Made by a program: the position numbers and the translations under genes. From the NCBI GenBank assembly GCA_947460525.1, contig CANHIV010000091.1, positions 1 through 5,643 of the forward strand: a DNA stretch of 5,643 nt, in the 5' to 3' direction. A model generated the notes under the pieces. It was given only the letters and a program-made list of their open reading frames with translations, ran no database searches and was not told where the DNA came from. The first letter of the stretch is position 1. Each line of letters begins with the position of its first letter. Source of the DNA: Flavobacteriales bacterium. Its GTDB lineage: Bacteria > Bacteroidota > Bacteroidia > Flavobacteriales_D > Sanyastnellaceae. Positions 1-5,643 of this stretch are shown here, one piece after another.

Positions 1-923
1 ACTGGAGCGTTCACTGCTAAGTAGGTATTGAGCTCTTCATTGGCCATTCCCAGAATAACTTCAAAACACTTGGCTCTTGTCGCAACATTGTTTTCATGTC
101 CAATGACTCGACGGATCTTTGGATCAGCGGTAAGTCTTGTTTTTAGCGCGCTGAAAAAGCCTTCTCCTCCAAAACTGGTGGATAGATATCCGCCTAGCAA
201 TTCGAGATTGGCAGCTTCAAATGCGCCAATATAATAGTCCATGTAGAGGGTATCTCTCGAGACCAAAGTGATTTGCTCATTCTCCGCATACTTCTCTTCC
301 AAATACTTAAAGCGCAAGGTCAAATCATATTTGGCAACATTGCTGGCAGGAGTCCATTTGATGGTAACGTTGTCTTGGTAAGTTACACCTCCGGTTGAAG
401 AATTGTAAGCCGCTAAATTCAAAGGGTAGTTGGCTTGTGGAATTTGGAAAACCACTTCTGATGCATTGACAATGTTGGTTTCTGCTTCTACATCGGGTCG
501 GTTGTGAAAGTCCACCACCAAGCGATAGGTTGCGCTTCCATTTAATCCACCTGGAGTAGCAGCTGTATAAACGGTTTGGTAAGGGGCGTAGAAAATTCCG
601 TAAGGATCTTTTTCTACCTCAACGGCCTGCAAGGGAATGGTTTGAACTTTTACATTGTTCACATACTTTTCCAAAACCAGAGATTTGAATTCCTCCCATT
701 GGTATTCACTGCTATCACGAATGGCAGCGTAATCCAAGTTGTTTCCGTCACCCAAAAAAGTTTTGTTGATTTTAAAATACTGCACGTTGGCTTTGGGATC
801 CAACAATCCAAACACGATGGTTGTGCTTTTGTAAGGCGCATTTAAATCTACTTCTGTCGAGCAAGAGGTAAATCCAAGGACAATGATCAAACAACCAATA
901 AGGTAAATTCCAATTTTCTGCAT
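1..923 (-). CDS. Conserved Bacteroidetes lipoprotein of unknown function, 3' end cut by window edge
   Basis: Reading from the ATG at 923 the frame stays open for 307 codons to the left edge, so the C-terminus is missing. The N-terminus is a lipoprotein signal: MQK, a hydrophobic stretch (about residues 4-18) and the lipobox FTSC with Cys21, followed by STEVDLN. An outer-membrane or periplasm-facing lipoprotein is therefore likely. Residues 31-60 (TTIVFGLLDPKANVQYFKIN) and the last visible part (EELNTYLAVNAP, about 296-307) resemble a family of roughly 340-residue Bacteroidetes lipoproteins that I recall without a functional name. If so, about 30-50 residues are missing. A stretch near 186-208 (VTIKWTPASNVAKYDLTLRF) looks like a fibronectin-III-type beta strand pair. 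The start lies 13 bases after the stop of the acyl-CoA reductase, so co-transcription is likely. DUF4249-type lipoproteins are a possible but unproven relation. The existence of the gene is well supported; its function is not. Confidence 0.85.
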   Translation of the reverse strand, partial: MQKIGIYLIGCLIIVLGFTSCSTEVDLNAPYKSTTIVFGLLDPKANVQYFKINKTFLGDGNNLDYAAIRDSSEYQWEEFKSLVLEKYVNNVKVQTIPLQAVEVEKDPYGIFYAPYQTVYTAATPGGLNGSATYRLVVDFHNRPDVEAETNIVNASEVVFQIPQANYPLNLAAYNSSTGGVTYQDNVTIKWTPASNVAKYDLTLRFKYLEEKYAENEQITLVSRDTLYMDYYIGAFEAANLELLGGYLSTSFGGEGFFSALKTRLTADPKIRRVIGHENNVATRAKCFEVILGMANEELNTYLAVNAP

Positions 924-936
924 GGCTCAAATATAA

Positions 937-1986
937 TCAGGATATCAGGAAACGCATCACATCAATATTGTCAGCGTAATCACGTAGTGTAGGGCATTGG
1001 GCTTGTCCAAATGGAATGTGGCCATGTCCGACAATGCATTGAATGCGATCTTGAAGTTGTTCAAGCTCGCTGAGGAGTTCGGTTTTTTCTCTGTAATACT
1101 CGTAAAATAGACTTCCTGTGGGCGCGATAATTCCTTTGTCTTGTTTGAACAACATGAATCCGTTCTCCAACAAATCCTCACGGTTCAATAACCAAACAGC
1201 CTTGTTGTAGTCATAGTTGTTGGCGTATTTGTTGTGCTTGGCCATTTCTTGGAAGGGCAGCAATGCAGCTATTAGCGTGTTGATGTCGTAACCCTCTGGA
1301 AAATAAACTTTGCATACGTTGCGGCATCCCAATCCAAAATAATCGAAGATGTCACGCCCTAGCGCGTGAAGCTCTTCAGCGCTTTCTGTGCCATTGAGAA
1401 TTGCTACGCTGGTGCGGGTTTGTCTAATAATATTGGGGTATTTGTCAAAGTATGCATGGAAATAGCGAGAGGTGTTATCGCTACCAGTAGCAATAATTCG
1501 GTCAAACTTTTCAAGTTTGCCTTCCGCCCATTGGATTTGCTCTTTCATAGCCGGTTGCCATTTCATGATCAGATACAGGGCCAAGGGAATCAAACGGGCG
1601 TCGTCAGAAGAGAGTTTGATCATGGCCTTGTGGCCGCTAATGAGCACACATAAAATATCATGGAAGCCTACCATGGGAATGTTGCCAGCGCATATGATTG
1701 CCACAGTTTGCATTTCGACGTTGCTCAAGTCATACTCGCTTACCCATGCTTTCAAGTTGTCTTCTTCAAGCGCATTTGACCAATTGTTGAGGGCAAGGCT
1801 GACATTATCTGGGGTGAACCAACCGTTGTAAGGGACTTGGTTTTGCACAACTTGAAGCGCACTGTCGTACTCCTCTTGGGTCAATCCTAGCTCAAAGCCA
1901 GGCCATTCGGAATTGTTGGCCAAGGCGCCAAGAACTTTGCCCAATTGAACAAAAGCTTGAATTCGTTGTTCTAACGTTGTTTGCAT
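937..1986 (-). CDS. LuxC-like acyl-CoA reductase (aldehyde dehydrogenase superfamily)
   Basis: This 349-residue protein resembles the LuxC / acyl-CoA reductase family (PF05893), which reduces acyl-CoA or acyl-enzyme thioesters to aldehydes with NAD(P)H in the cytoplasm. Visible landmarks are a cofactor-side motif AGNIPMVG (100-107), a KLSSDD segment (124-129), the dehydrogenase-like IATGSD (165-170), and GLGCRNVCKVYFP (218-230), where Cys221 is the best candidate for the catalytic thiol and Cys225 the alternative. It is clearly shorter than luciferase-linked LuxC (about 480 residues) and no LuxA/B/D/E gene is present, so bioluminescence is not implied. In Flavobacteriia this shorter form is, as I recall, often found beside a ferredoxin gene, as here. 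The ATG at 1986 gives the N-terminus expected for the family (LEQRIQAFVQLGKVLG). The physiological substrate is unknown. The lipoprotein gene follows 13 bases downstream, probably on the same transcript. Confidence 0.88.
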   Translation of the reverse strand: MQTTLEQRIQAFVQLGKVLGALANNSEWPGFELGLTQEEYDSALQVVQNQVPYNGWFTPDNVSLALNNWSNALEEDNLKAWVSEYDLSNVEMQTVAIICAGNIPMVGFHDILCVLISGHKAMIKLSSDDARLIPLALYLIMKWQPAMKEQIQWAEGKLEKFDRIIATGSDNTSRYFHAYFDKYPNIIRQTRTSVAILNGTESAEELHALGRDIFDYFGLGCRNVCKVYFPEGYDINTLIAALLPFQEMAKHNKYANNYDYNKAVWLLNREDLLENGFMLFKQDKGIIAPTGSLFYEYYREKTELLSELEQLQDRIQCIVGHGHIPFGQAQCPTLRDYADNIDVMRFLIS

Positions 1987-2009
1987 ATAGCGGATGTGAA
2001 TTACATTTG
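1980..2009 (+). promoter_or_regulatory. Bacteroidetes-type promoter for the ferredoxin gene
   Basis: TTTG at 1980-1983 and TACATTTG at 2002-2009 are separated by 18 bases. This matches the Bacteroidetes primary-sigma consensus TTTG-N(about 19)-TAnnTTTG, with all six fixed bases of the -7 element present. Transcription would begin near 2014-2017 and leave a leader of about 25 bases before the ATG at 2040. The -33 element lies inside the first codons of the divergent reductase gene, so the two promoters must be closely packed. No experimental support is available from the sequence alone. Confidence 0.55.
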
Positions 2010-2039
2010 CCGCGCGAAATTACATCAAACAATAGTGTT

Positions 2040-2390
2040 ATGGCGATAATGATTACAGATGCATGTATCAATTGTGGAGCATGCGAGCCGGAATGTCCAA
2101 ATCACGCAATCTATGAAGGTGGTGCGGAATGGAAATATTCTGATGGTACTGGTTTAAGAGGAATAATGACGCCGCTTGCGGGTGGTTCAGAAATAGATGC
2201 TGATGGGTTGATGGAACCCAAAAGCATGGATGTATACTTTATTGTTCATGACAAATGCACGGAGTGTGTGGGTTTCCACGATGAGCCACAATGTGCAGCT
2301 GTTTGTCCGGTTGATTGCTGTGTCGATGATCCGGAGTACAGAGAAAGCAAAGAAGATCTTTTAAAGAAAAAGGAATTCATGCATTTGTAA
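2040..2390 (+). CDS. 2[4Fe-4S] ferredoxin (Allochromatium-type cluster II)
   Basis: A 116-residue cytoplasmic electron carrier. The first cluster motif is C9-x2-C12-x2-C15-x3-C19-P, and the second is C73-x2-C76-x8-C85-x3-C89-P. The eight-residue spacing in the second motif (CTECVGFHDEPQC) and the following VDC are the hallmark of Allochromatium vinosum-type ferredoxins, which are known for low and well-separated potentials. By family rules, C9, C12, C15 and C89 hold one cluster and C73, C76, C85 and C19 the other. C93 and C94 are extra. The linker between the motifs (20-72) is much longer than in the short clostridial type, and the tail 101-116 is charged. The frame is open back to a TTG at 1977, but that would overlap the reductase start and precede the promoter. 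The ATG at 2040 gives the family-typical MAIMITDACINCGACEPECP start. Divergent from the acyl-CoA reductase, with which it may share a redox role; this is inferred from context only. Confidence 0.93.
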   Translation: MAIMITDACINCGACEPECPNHAIYEGGAEWKYSDGTGLRGIMTPLAGGSEIDADGLMEPKSMDVYFIVHDKCTECVGFHDEPQCAAVCPVDCCVDDPEYRESKEDLLKKKEFMHL

Positions 2391-2405
2391 GCATGAGAAA
2401 AATAG

Positions 2406-2432
2406 AAAAGGGGGCTAGGCCCCCTTTTTTTT
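2406..2432. terminator. Bidirectional intrinsic terminator
   Basis: GGGGGC (2410-2415) pairs with GCCCCC (2419-2424) around a three-base TAG loop. The stem can be extended by AAAA (2406-2409) with TTTT (2425-2428). A run of eight T (2425-2432) follows on the plus strand, giving a strong terminator for the ferredoxin gene that ends at 2390. On the minus strand the same stem is followed by TTTTCTATTTTT, so it can also end the receptor transcript, whose stop codon (2431-2433) touches the T run. Confidence 0.9.
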
Positions 2433-4629
2433 AGAAATTAAATTTATAACTGAGGTAGAAGTTTCGGCCTGGGGAATTAATCCCGCTGGCAAACAATCTG
2501 TATTGGGTATCCAAAATATTGTCAACACCAACAATGATCTGCGATTGTTGAGCGCACTGAACTTGTGCCCGAACGTTGAATATCAGCCAAGCTGGTGTAC
2601 CCTCGCTGGTAGCATAAGACTCATTGTCCTCCGCATCCAAACGGTAGTCGCTTAGTTTTTTCCAACCTTGGTATTGACCATTCAATTGCATCATCCATTT
2701 TTCTTGAATAAATGATAAGCCTGCGTTGGCCATCATTGGTGGAATGTGGTCCATTGGGCTTTCTATATTGTTGTTTACAAATCGGCCCTTGGTGATATTG
2801 GCACCAAGGTCTGCTCGCCAATGCAAATTGATGTTGTGGGTCATGTTGAATTGCGCCCCCCTAATGTATCCTCCGTCCTGATTTTGAGCACTGACAATGG
2901 GCGCCATCGCCCCGTTAAATGAAAGGCTATCGGAACCATTGATTTGAGCAGGTGCCAAAGCAATGAATTGATTCAACCAAGTGTTATAGGCGTTAAGACT
3001 CCATTGACATTTGGGATTATTGGTGATGTGGCGAATTGAGAAATCCAAGGTGGTGGCTTGCTCGGCTTTAAGATTTTCATTGGGTATGATCACCGCATCT
3101 GAACTACTTTCAAATATTTTACTGAGATCGTCAATATTGGGAACACGATAGGCAGTGGTTAAATTGGAAGAGATACCATAGGATTTCCAATTGTAAATCC
3201 AACCGATTCCGCCTGAGTAAGTAGGCTGTTTTTGTTGGATATTATTGCGAATACCATCTACGTTATAGCCCGTATTGATTGTCGAATACAACGATGAATA
3301 TCCAATGCGTCCACTGGTATGAATTTGCAACTTACCGTTTACTTGATAAACGTTGTAACCATAGACAGACCATAGATTCATTTTGTTATCACCATCAGGA
3401 TATCGAGTAGAAATGGCTTTGGTTTCATTGGTGATTTTATGGGTAGCCTCTGCGGTTGAAGTCAGCGTATTCATTTGTCCGTCAATTCCTACATTCCACT
3501 CGTTTTTTACGCCTTTGTGGTGCAAGTTGATCGTGGTTGATGCTACATGCACATTTTCGATTCGACCTTCTAACCAAGGGTTGTCTTTCTTCCTAGAAAA
3601 TCGACTTTCTTCAATGTCTTGATAATTCAGTTGAGCGGTGAGATCTACACCTGACATCACTTGCGCATCCTTAAAAGTGTAAGCAACCATGTTGCGTCTT
3701 TGAGGGCCGTAATACCATTCACCAAATTTTAATTGCCCATTGCTCGTATCGGTCAAACGATCATAGCGGGGGATATTGGAGCTGTTGGAATACTGAAAGT
3801 TCAATTGGTGGGTTTGATCACCATGTCTAAAAGCGAGTTTTTGAATAAAATCTTGCTGCTTGTATCCGCTGAATTTTTGAATGGATTTGTTGTTGTTGGT
3901 GACAATGGAGTCATGGTCGATATTCCAAATGAGGTATTGATTTCTTTCCCCAACAGGCTGATCGTAAAACCAATTCCTGTTTTTACCACTTCGCAGGTCA
4001 CCCCATTGATTGAATGTAAATGACGTCCACGAACTCCAGTTTTTATTTTGTAATGCAACATCAAAATGTTGTGAAAATTCTTTCGATGCTGATGCTACTC
4101 TTGTCTGCGTGTTGACGTGAATTACTTGCTTGTTAGAAAATTTGGGTTGACGGGTTTGAATATGAATTACACCTCCCAGTGCGTCGCTGCCATAAAGGCT
4201 GGAGGAGGGACCATATAGTACTTCGATATTGTCGATACTATTGGGGTCAAGCGTAATGATGTTTTGCAAATGGCCACCTCGATAAATCAAGTTGTTAAGT
4301 CTAACGCCATCCACAACGAGGGTTATTCGGTTGGCCTCAAGCCCTCTGATAATCGGACTTCCGCCTCCCATTTGACTTTTTTGAACGAAGACATTTCCGT
4401 TCTTCTGCAATAGATCCGCGGTAGATGAAGGCTGAAGAAATTCAATTTCTTTCCTATCTATTTTAAGAACCTGCGCGGGAGTCTTGGAATAATTGATTTG
4501 TTGTTTGGTTGCTGAGAAGATCAAGGGATCTCCTGGATTGCTGTTTAATATAAGCGAGTCATTTTCATTTTGCGACCAGCAAAATAGGTGCGCCAGCATA
4601 GCTGTGAGCGCTAAAAATTTGTTTTTCAT
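2431..4629 (-). CDS. TonB-dependent outer-membrane receptor, heme/hemoglobin (HmuR-like) type
   Basis: A complete 732-residue receptor for TonB-driven uptake across the outer membrane. A signal peptide covers about residues 1-19 (MKNKF, hydrophobic core, CWSQ). PLIFSATK (35-42) is where the TonB box is expected. The plug follows, with SSTADLLQKNGNVFVQKS (68-85), GGGSPIIRGLEANRITLVVDGVRLNN (88-113) and IEVLYGPSSSLYGSDALGGVIHI (135-157). These closely match the hemoglobin/transferrin/lactoferrin receptor family that includes HmuR. The 22-strand barrel takes the rest. AYRVPN (493-498) and IPNENLKAEQ (515-524) sit where heme receptors carry FRAP and NPNL motifs, and both are diverged. PHIPP-like DHIPPMM is at 627-633. 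The C-terminus (FASGINSPGRNFYLSYKFNF) is a good barrel-assembly signal ending in Phe. There is no N-terminal carboxypeptidase-like extension and no SusD partner, so a polysaccharide receptor is unlikely. The ligand (heme, hemoglobin or another chelate) is inferred. The start has an A-rich leader typical of the phylum. Confidence 0.93.
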   Translation of the reverse strand: MKNKFLALTAMLAHLFCWSQNENDSLILNSNPGDPLIFSATKQQINYSKTPAQVLKIDRKEIEFLQPSSTADLLQKNGNVFVQKSQMGGGSPIIRGLEANRITLVVDGVRLNNLIYRGGHLQNIITLDPNSIDNIEVLYGPSSSLYGSDALGGVIHIQTRQPKFSNKQVIHVNTQTRVASASKEFSQHFDVALQNKNWSSWTSFTFNQWGDLRSGKNRNWFYDQPVGERNQYLIWNIDHDSIVTNNNKSIQKFSGYKQQDFIQKLAFRHGDQTHQLNFQYSNSSNIPRYDRLTDTSNGQLKFGEWYYGPQRRNMVAYTFKDAQVMSGVDLTAQLNYQDIEESRFSRKKDNPWLEGRIENVHVASTTINLHHKGVKNEWNVGIDGQMNTLTSTAEATHKITNETKAISTRYPDGDNKMNLWSVYGYNVYQVNGKLQIHTSGRIGYSSLYSTINTGYNVDGIRNNIQQKQPTYSGGIGWIYNWKSYGISSNLTTAYRVPNIDDLSKIFESSSDAVIIPNENLKAEQATTLDFSIRHITNNPKCQWSLNAYNTWLNQFIALAPAQINGSDSLSFNGAMAPIVSAQNQDGGYIRGAQFNMTHNINLHWRADLGANITKGRFVNNNIESPMDHIPPMMANAGLSFIQEKWMMQLNGQYQGWKKLSDYRLDAEDNESYATSEGTPAWLIFNVRAQVQCAQQSQIIVGVDNILDTQYRLFASGINSPGRNFYLSYKFNF

Positions 4630-4669
4630 TTTAAAATGGTTGAATAAATAAAAGTTGATTTGATTTCAA

Positions 4670-5188
4670 TCAATTATCTATCGGGGGTTTTAAAATGGAA
4701 AATAGGTAGGCAGGATGAATTTTTTGAATGGTCCAATAAACCTTGGGTAAAGTCATAACATCCATCTGTTTTGTCAATAAGGCTGTTGGTCCAATGGGCA
4801 AATATTTCCAAAGCCAATGTGATGATGCAATGGCTGGATGTTGAGATGTTGTTTGATCTGAAGATGGTAGCAATTGTTTAAAGATGTTTTCCCATTTGTC
4901 TGCCTTGGCCGTGACCTGCACGTGGTGCTCTTGTTTTGCTATATCTTGGGTGTCGTACCAAACACCATCTTTTTCAAATTCTTTTTTTTCTTCGCTACTC
5001 ATCAATTCCCATTCGTCATTGCTGAATGTAAATAGGGTTTGTTGACCAGAATTGCTGCAATGTGTTGTTACCCATTGATGCAACAGTTTTTGGGTTCGAA
5101 TGACAAGTTGAAGGTTCATGCCTCCCAAGGTGATCAGCACCAAACCGACAAAGAGGCTGATTTTTTTGGACTTATGGAACAGGAACAA
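4670..5188 (-). CDS. Single-TM protein of unknown function upstream of the TonB receptor
   Basis: Read from a TTG at 5188 this is 172 residues: basic HKSKK (5-9), one transmembrane or signal-anchor segment (about 10-30), then a non-cytoplasmic domain. Its core is FTFSNDEWELMSS (53-65) and KEFEKDGVWYDT (69-80), and the tail ends ILKPPIDN. The pattern of TM, a TFS-x-x-x-W segment, KEF-x-x-x-G-x-x-YD and a terminal PP resembles a group of small Bacteroidetes membrane proteins of unknown function that I recall only loosely. No catalytic motif or conserved Cys pair is visible (only Cys44). The start is uncertain: the only in-frame ATG near it (5119) would delete most of the membrane segment. TTG codons at 5188, 5194 or 5203 keep it but overlap the peptidase gene by 17-32 bases, which would allow translational coupling. 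The open frame further upstream to 5404 is a shadow of the peptidase. It ends 40 bases before the receptor start, so one transcript is likely. Confidence 0.72.
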   Translation of the reverse strand: MFLFHKSKKISLFVGLVLITLGGMNLQLVIRTQKLLHQWVTTHCSNSGQQTLFTFSNDEWELMSSEEKKEFEKDGVWYDTQDIAKQEHHVQVTAKADKWENIFKQLLPSSDQTTSQHPAIASSHWLWKYLPIGPTALLTKQMDVMTLPKVYWTIQKIHPAYLFSILKPPIDN

Positions 5189-5643
5189 CAGCAACCCCTG
5201 CAACGTAGTTGGGGATAACCTCGATGATCTTTGCTTCTTGTGCTCCTTTAAAACCATTAATGTCCTCTGGTTGAATGGCTGCAAGATAAGCAGATAGATA
5301 GGTTTGTGACAAAGGGAAAAAGGACCAATGCCATTTCTCTTCTTGGTACCCTGTTCTTCCCTTGGTGTTGTCATAAGGCTGATAGAATCCAAAACGTTTG
5401 GCATTCTTTACCAACCAGTCATATTCCTTTTTTCCCTTTCCACTTTGGAAGTACGCAGGCTCAAGCGAGTTTAAATCAAAGTCTGTCCCCCAATGGTGAC
5501 GAGAAGTTCCTGGCATTGAGCTGTACCTCAGAATATTTCTAGCGCAGTCTGTATCTGTTATTTTTGGATTCTTTTCATGAAGAGAATTCCATTTTCTTTC
5601 CCAGATGTTTTTTTGTGCTTGAAAATTCCTTGATGCGCTGATC
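5172..5643 (-). CDS. M15 family D-Ala-D-Ala carboxypeptidase (VanY-type), 5' end cut by window edge
   Basis: The last 156 residues and the stop are visible; the frame enters from the right edge at 5642. The fragment opens with ISASRNFQAQKNIWERKW (1-18), the substrate-side signature of VanY-type enzymes. SRHHWGTDFD (47-56) is the SxHxxGxxxD zinc motif, with His49 and Asp56 as ligands, and EEKWHW (101-106) supplies the general base Glu102 and zinc ligand His105. All catalytic residues are therefore intact. Such enzymes trim the terminal D-Ala from peptidoglycan stem peptides in the periplasm. The C-terminus (EDINGFKGAQEAKIIEVIPNYV) is complete for the family. The missing N-terminus, probably 60-110 residues, should hold a signal peptide or lipobox. 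The ATG at 5516 is internal, since it lies just before the zinc motif and after the RNFQAQ signature. Vancomycin resistance is not implied: there are no van regulators or ligases here. Confidence 0.9.
   Translation of the reverse strand, partial: ISASRNFQAQKNIWERKWNSLHEKNPKITDTDCARNILRYSSMPGTSRHHWGTDFDLNSLEPAYFQSGKGKKEYDWLVKNAKRFGFYQPYDNTKGRTGYQEEKWHWSFFPLSQTYLSAYLAAIQPEDINGFKGAQEAKIIEVIPNYVAGVAVVPVP

Noticed and set aside
576..845. Plus-strand open frames inside the lipoprotein, reductase and receptor genes
   Set aside because: They are antisense shadows of well-supported minus-strand genes, with no recognisable domains and no promoter or leader.
937..1986. Bioluminescence (lux) operon suggested by the LuxC-like protein
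   Set aside because: No luciferase, LuxD or LuxE homolog is in the window, and the protein is the short non-luminous form.
2015..2022. TAATTTCG on the minus strand as a -7 element for the reductase promoter
   Set aside because: One mismatch to TAnnTTTG and no TTG at the required distance upstream; spacing to the ATG is plausible but the match is too weak to call.
1977..2039. Upstream extension of the ferredoxin frame to a TTG at 1977 (21 extra residues)
   Set aside because: It overlaps the start of the divergent reductase, lies upstream of the predicted transcription start, and the family-typical N-terminus begins at the ATG at 2040.
4627..4638. 12-base perfect palindrome CATTTTAAAATG at the receptor start
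   Set aside because: It is A/T-rich and created by the start codon plus an A-rich leader. The opposing plus-strand ATG opens only a three-codon frame. An operator is possible but unsupported.
5189..5404. Extension of the small TM protein frame to 5404
   Set aside because: This stretch is the out-of-frame shadow of the M15 peptidase, whose catalytic motifs are intact in the other frame.
5514..5516. ATG at 5516 as the start of the peptidase
   Set aside because: The same frame continues upstream to the window edge and encodes the conserved RNFQAQKNIWERKW signature, so this Met is internal.
5172..5643. Vancomycin-resistance cluster suggested by the VanY-type peptidase
   Set aside because: No vanR/S, vanH/A/X or other ligase genes are present. 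M15 carboxypeptidases are common housekeeping envelope enzymes in Bacteroidota.

Overview
The window looks like an ordinary chromosomal stretch of a Bacteroidota genome, probably Flavobacteriia/Cryomorphaceae-like. The evidence is a TonB-dependent receptor of the HmuR-like type, a lipoprotein of a Bacteroidetes-typical family, A-rich leaders without Shine-Dalgarno sequences, a promoter matching the Bacteroidetes TTTG-N18-TAnnTTTG form, and a moderate GC content (low-to-mid 40s % by eye). Coding density is very high, and no stretch over 300 bases lacks a gene. I see no rRNA, tRNA, CRISPR array, insertion sequence, phage gene or long repeat.

Layout, left to right. A minus-strand pair occupies 1-1986: a LuxC-like acyl-CoA reductase (937-1986) and, 13 bases downstream of it, a lipoprotein gene (1-923) cut by the left edge. 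Divergent from the reductase, across 53 bases holding a good Bacteroidetes-type promoter, is a small 2[4Fe-4S] ferredoxin gene on the plus strand (2040-2390). A strong hairpin terminator (2406-2432) sits between the ferredoxin and the next gene, which converges on it, and it can serve both. The rest is a minus-strand run transcribed right to left: an M15 (VanY-type) D-Ala-D-Ala carboxypeptidase cut by the right edge (5172-5643), a small one-TM protein overlapping its 3' end (about 4670-5188), and a heme/hemoglobin-type TonB-dependent receptor (2431-4629).

How the genes may work together. The reductase and ferredoxin share one intergenic control region, which suggests a linked redox role on acyl-CoA or related thioesters, but the substrate is unknown. 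The peptidase, small membrane protein and receptor are envelope proteins and probably one transcript. The small protein resembles single-TM proteins of unknown function in Bacteroidetes and may be an accessory to the receptor. Nothing here amounts to a clear new system. The most useful points are the two edge-truncated genes that simple ORF calling would miss or mis-start, the small protein's probable non-ATG start, and the receptor-linked small protein of unknown function.
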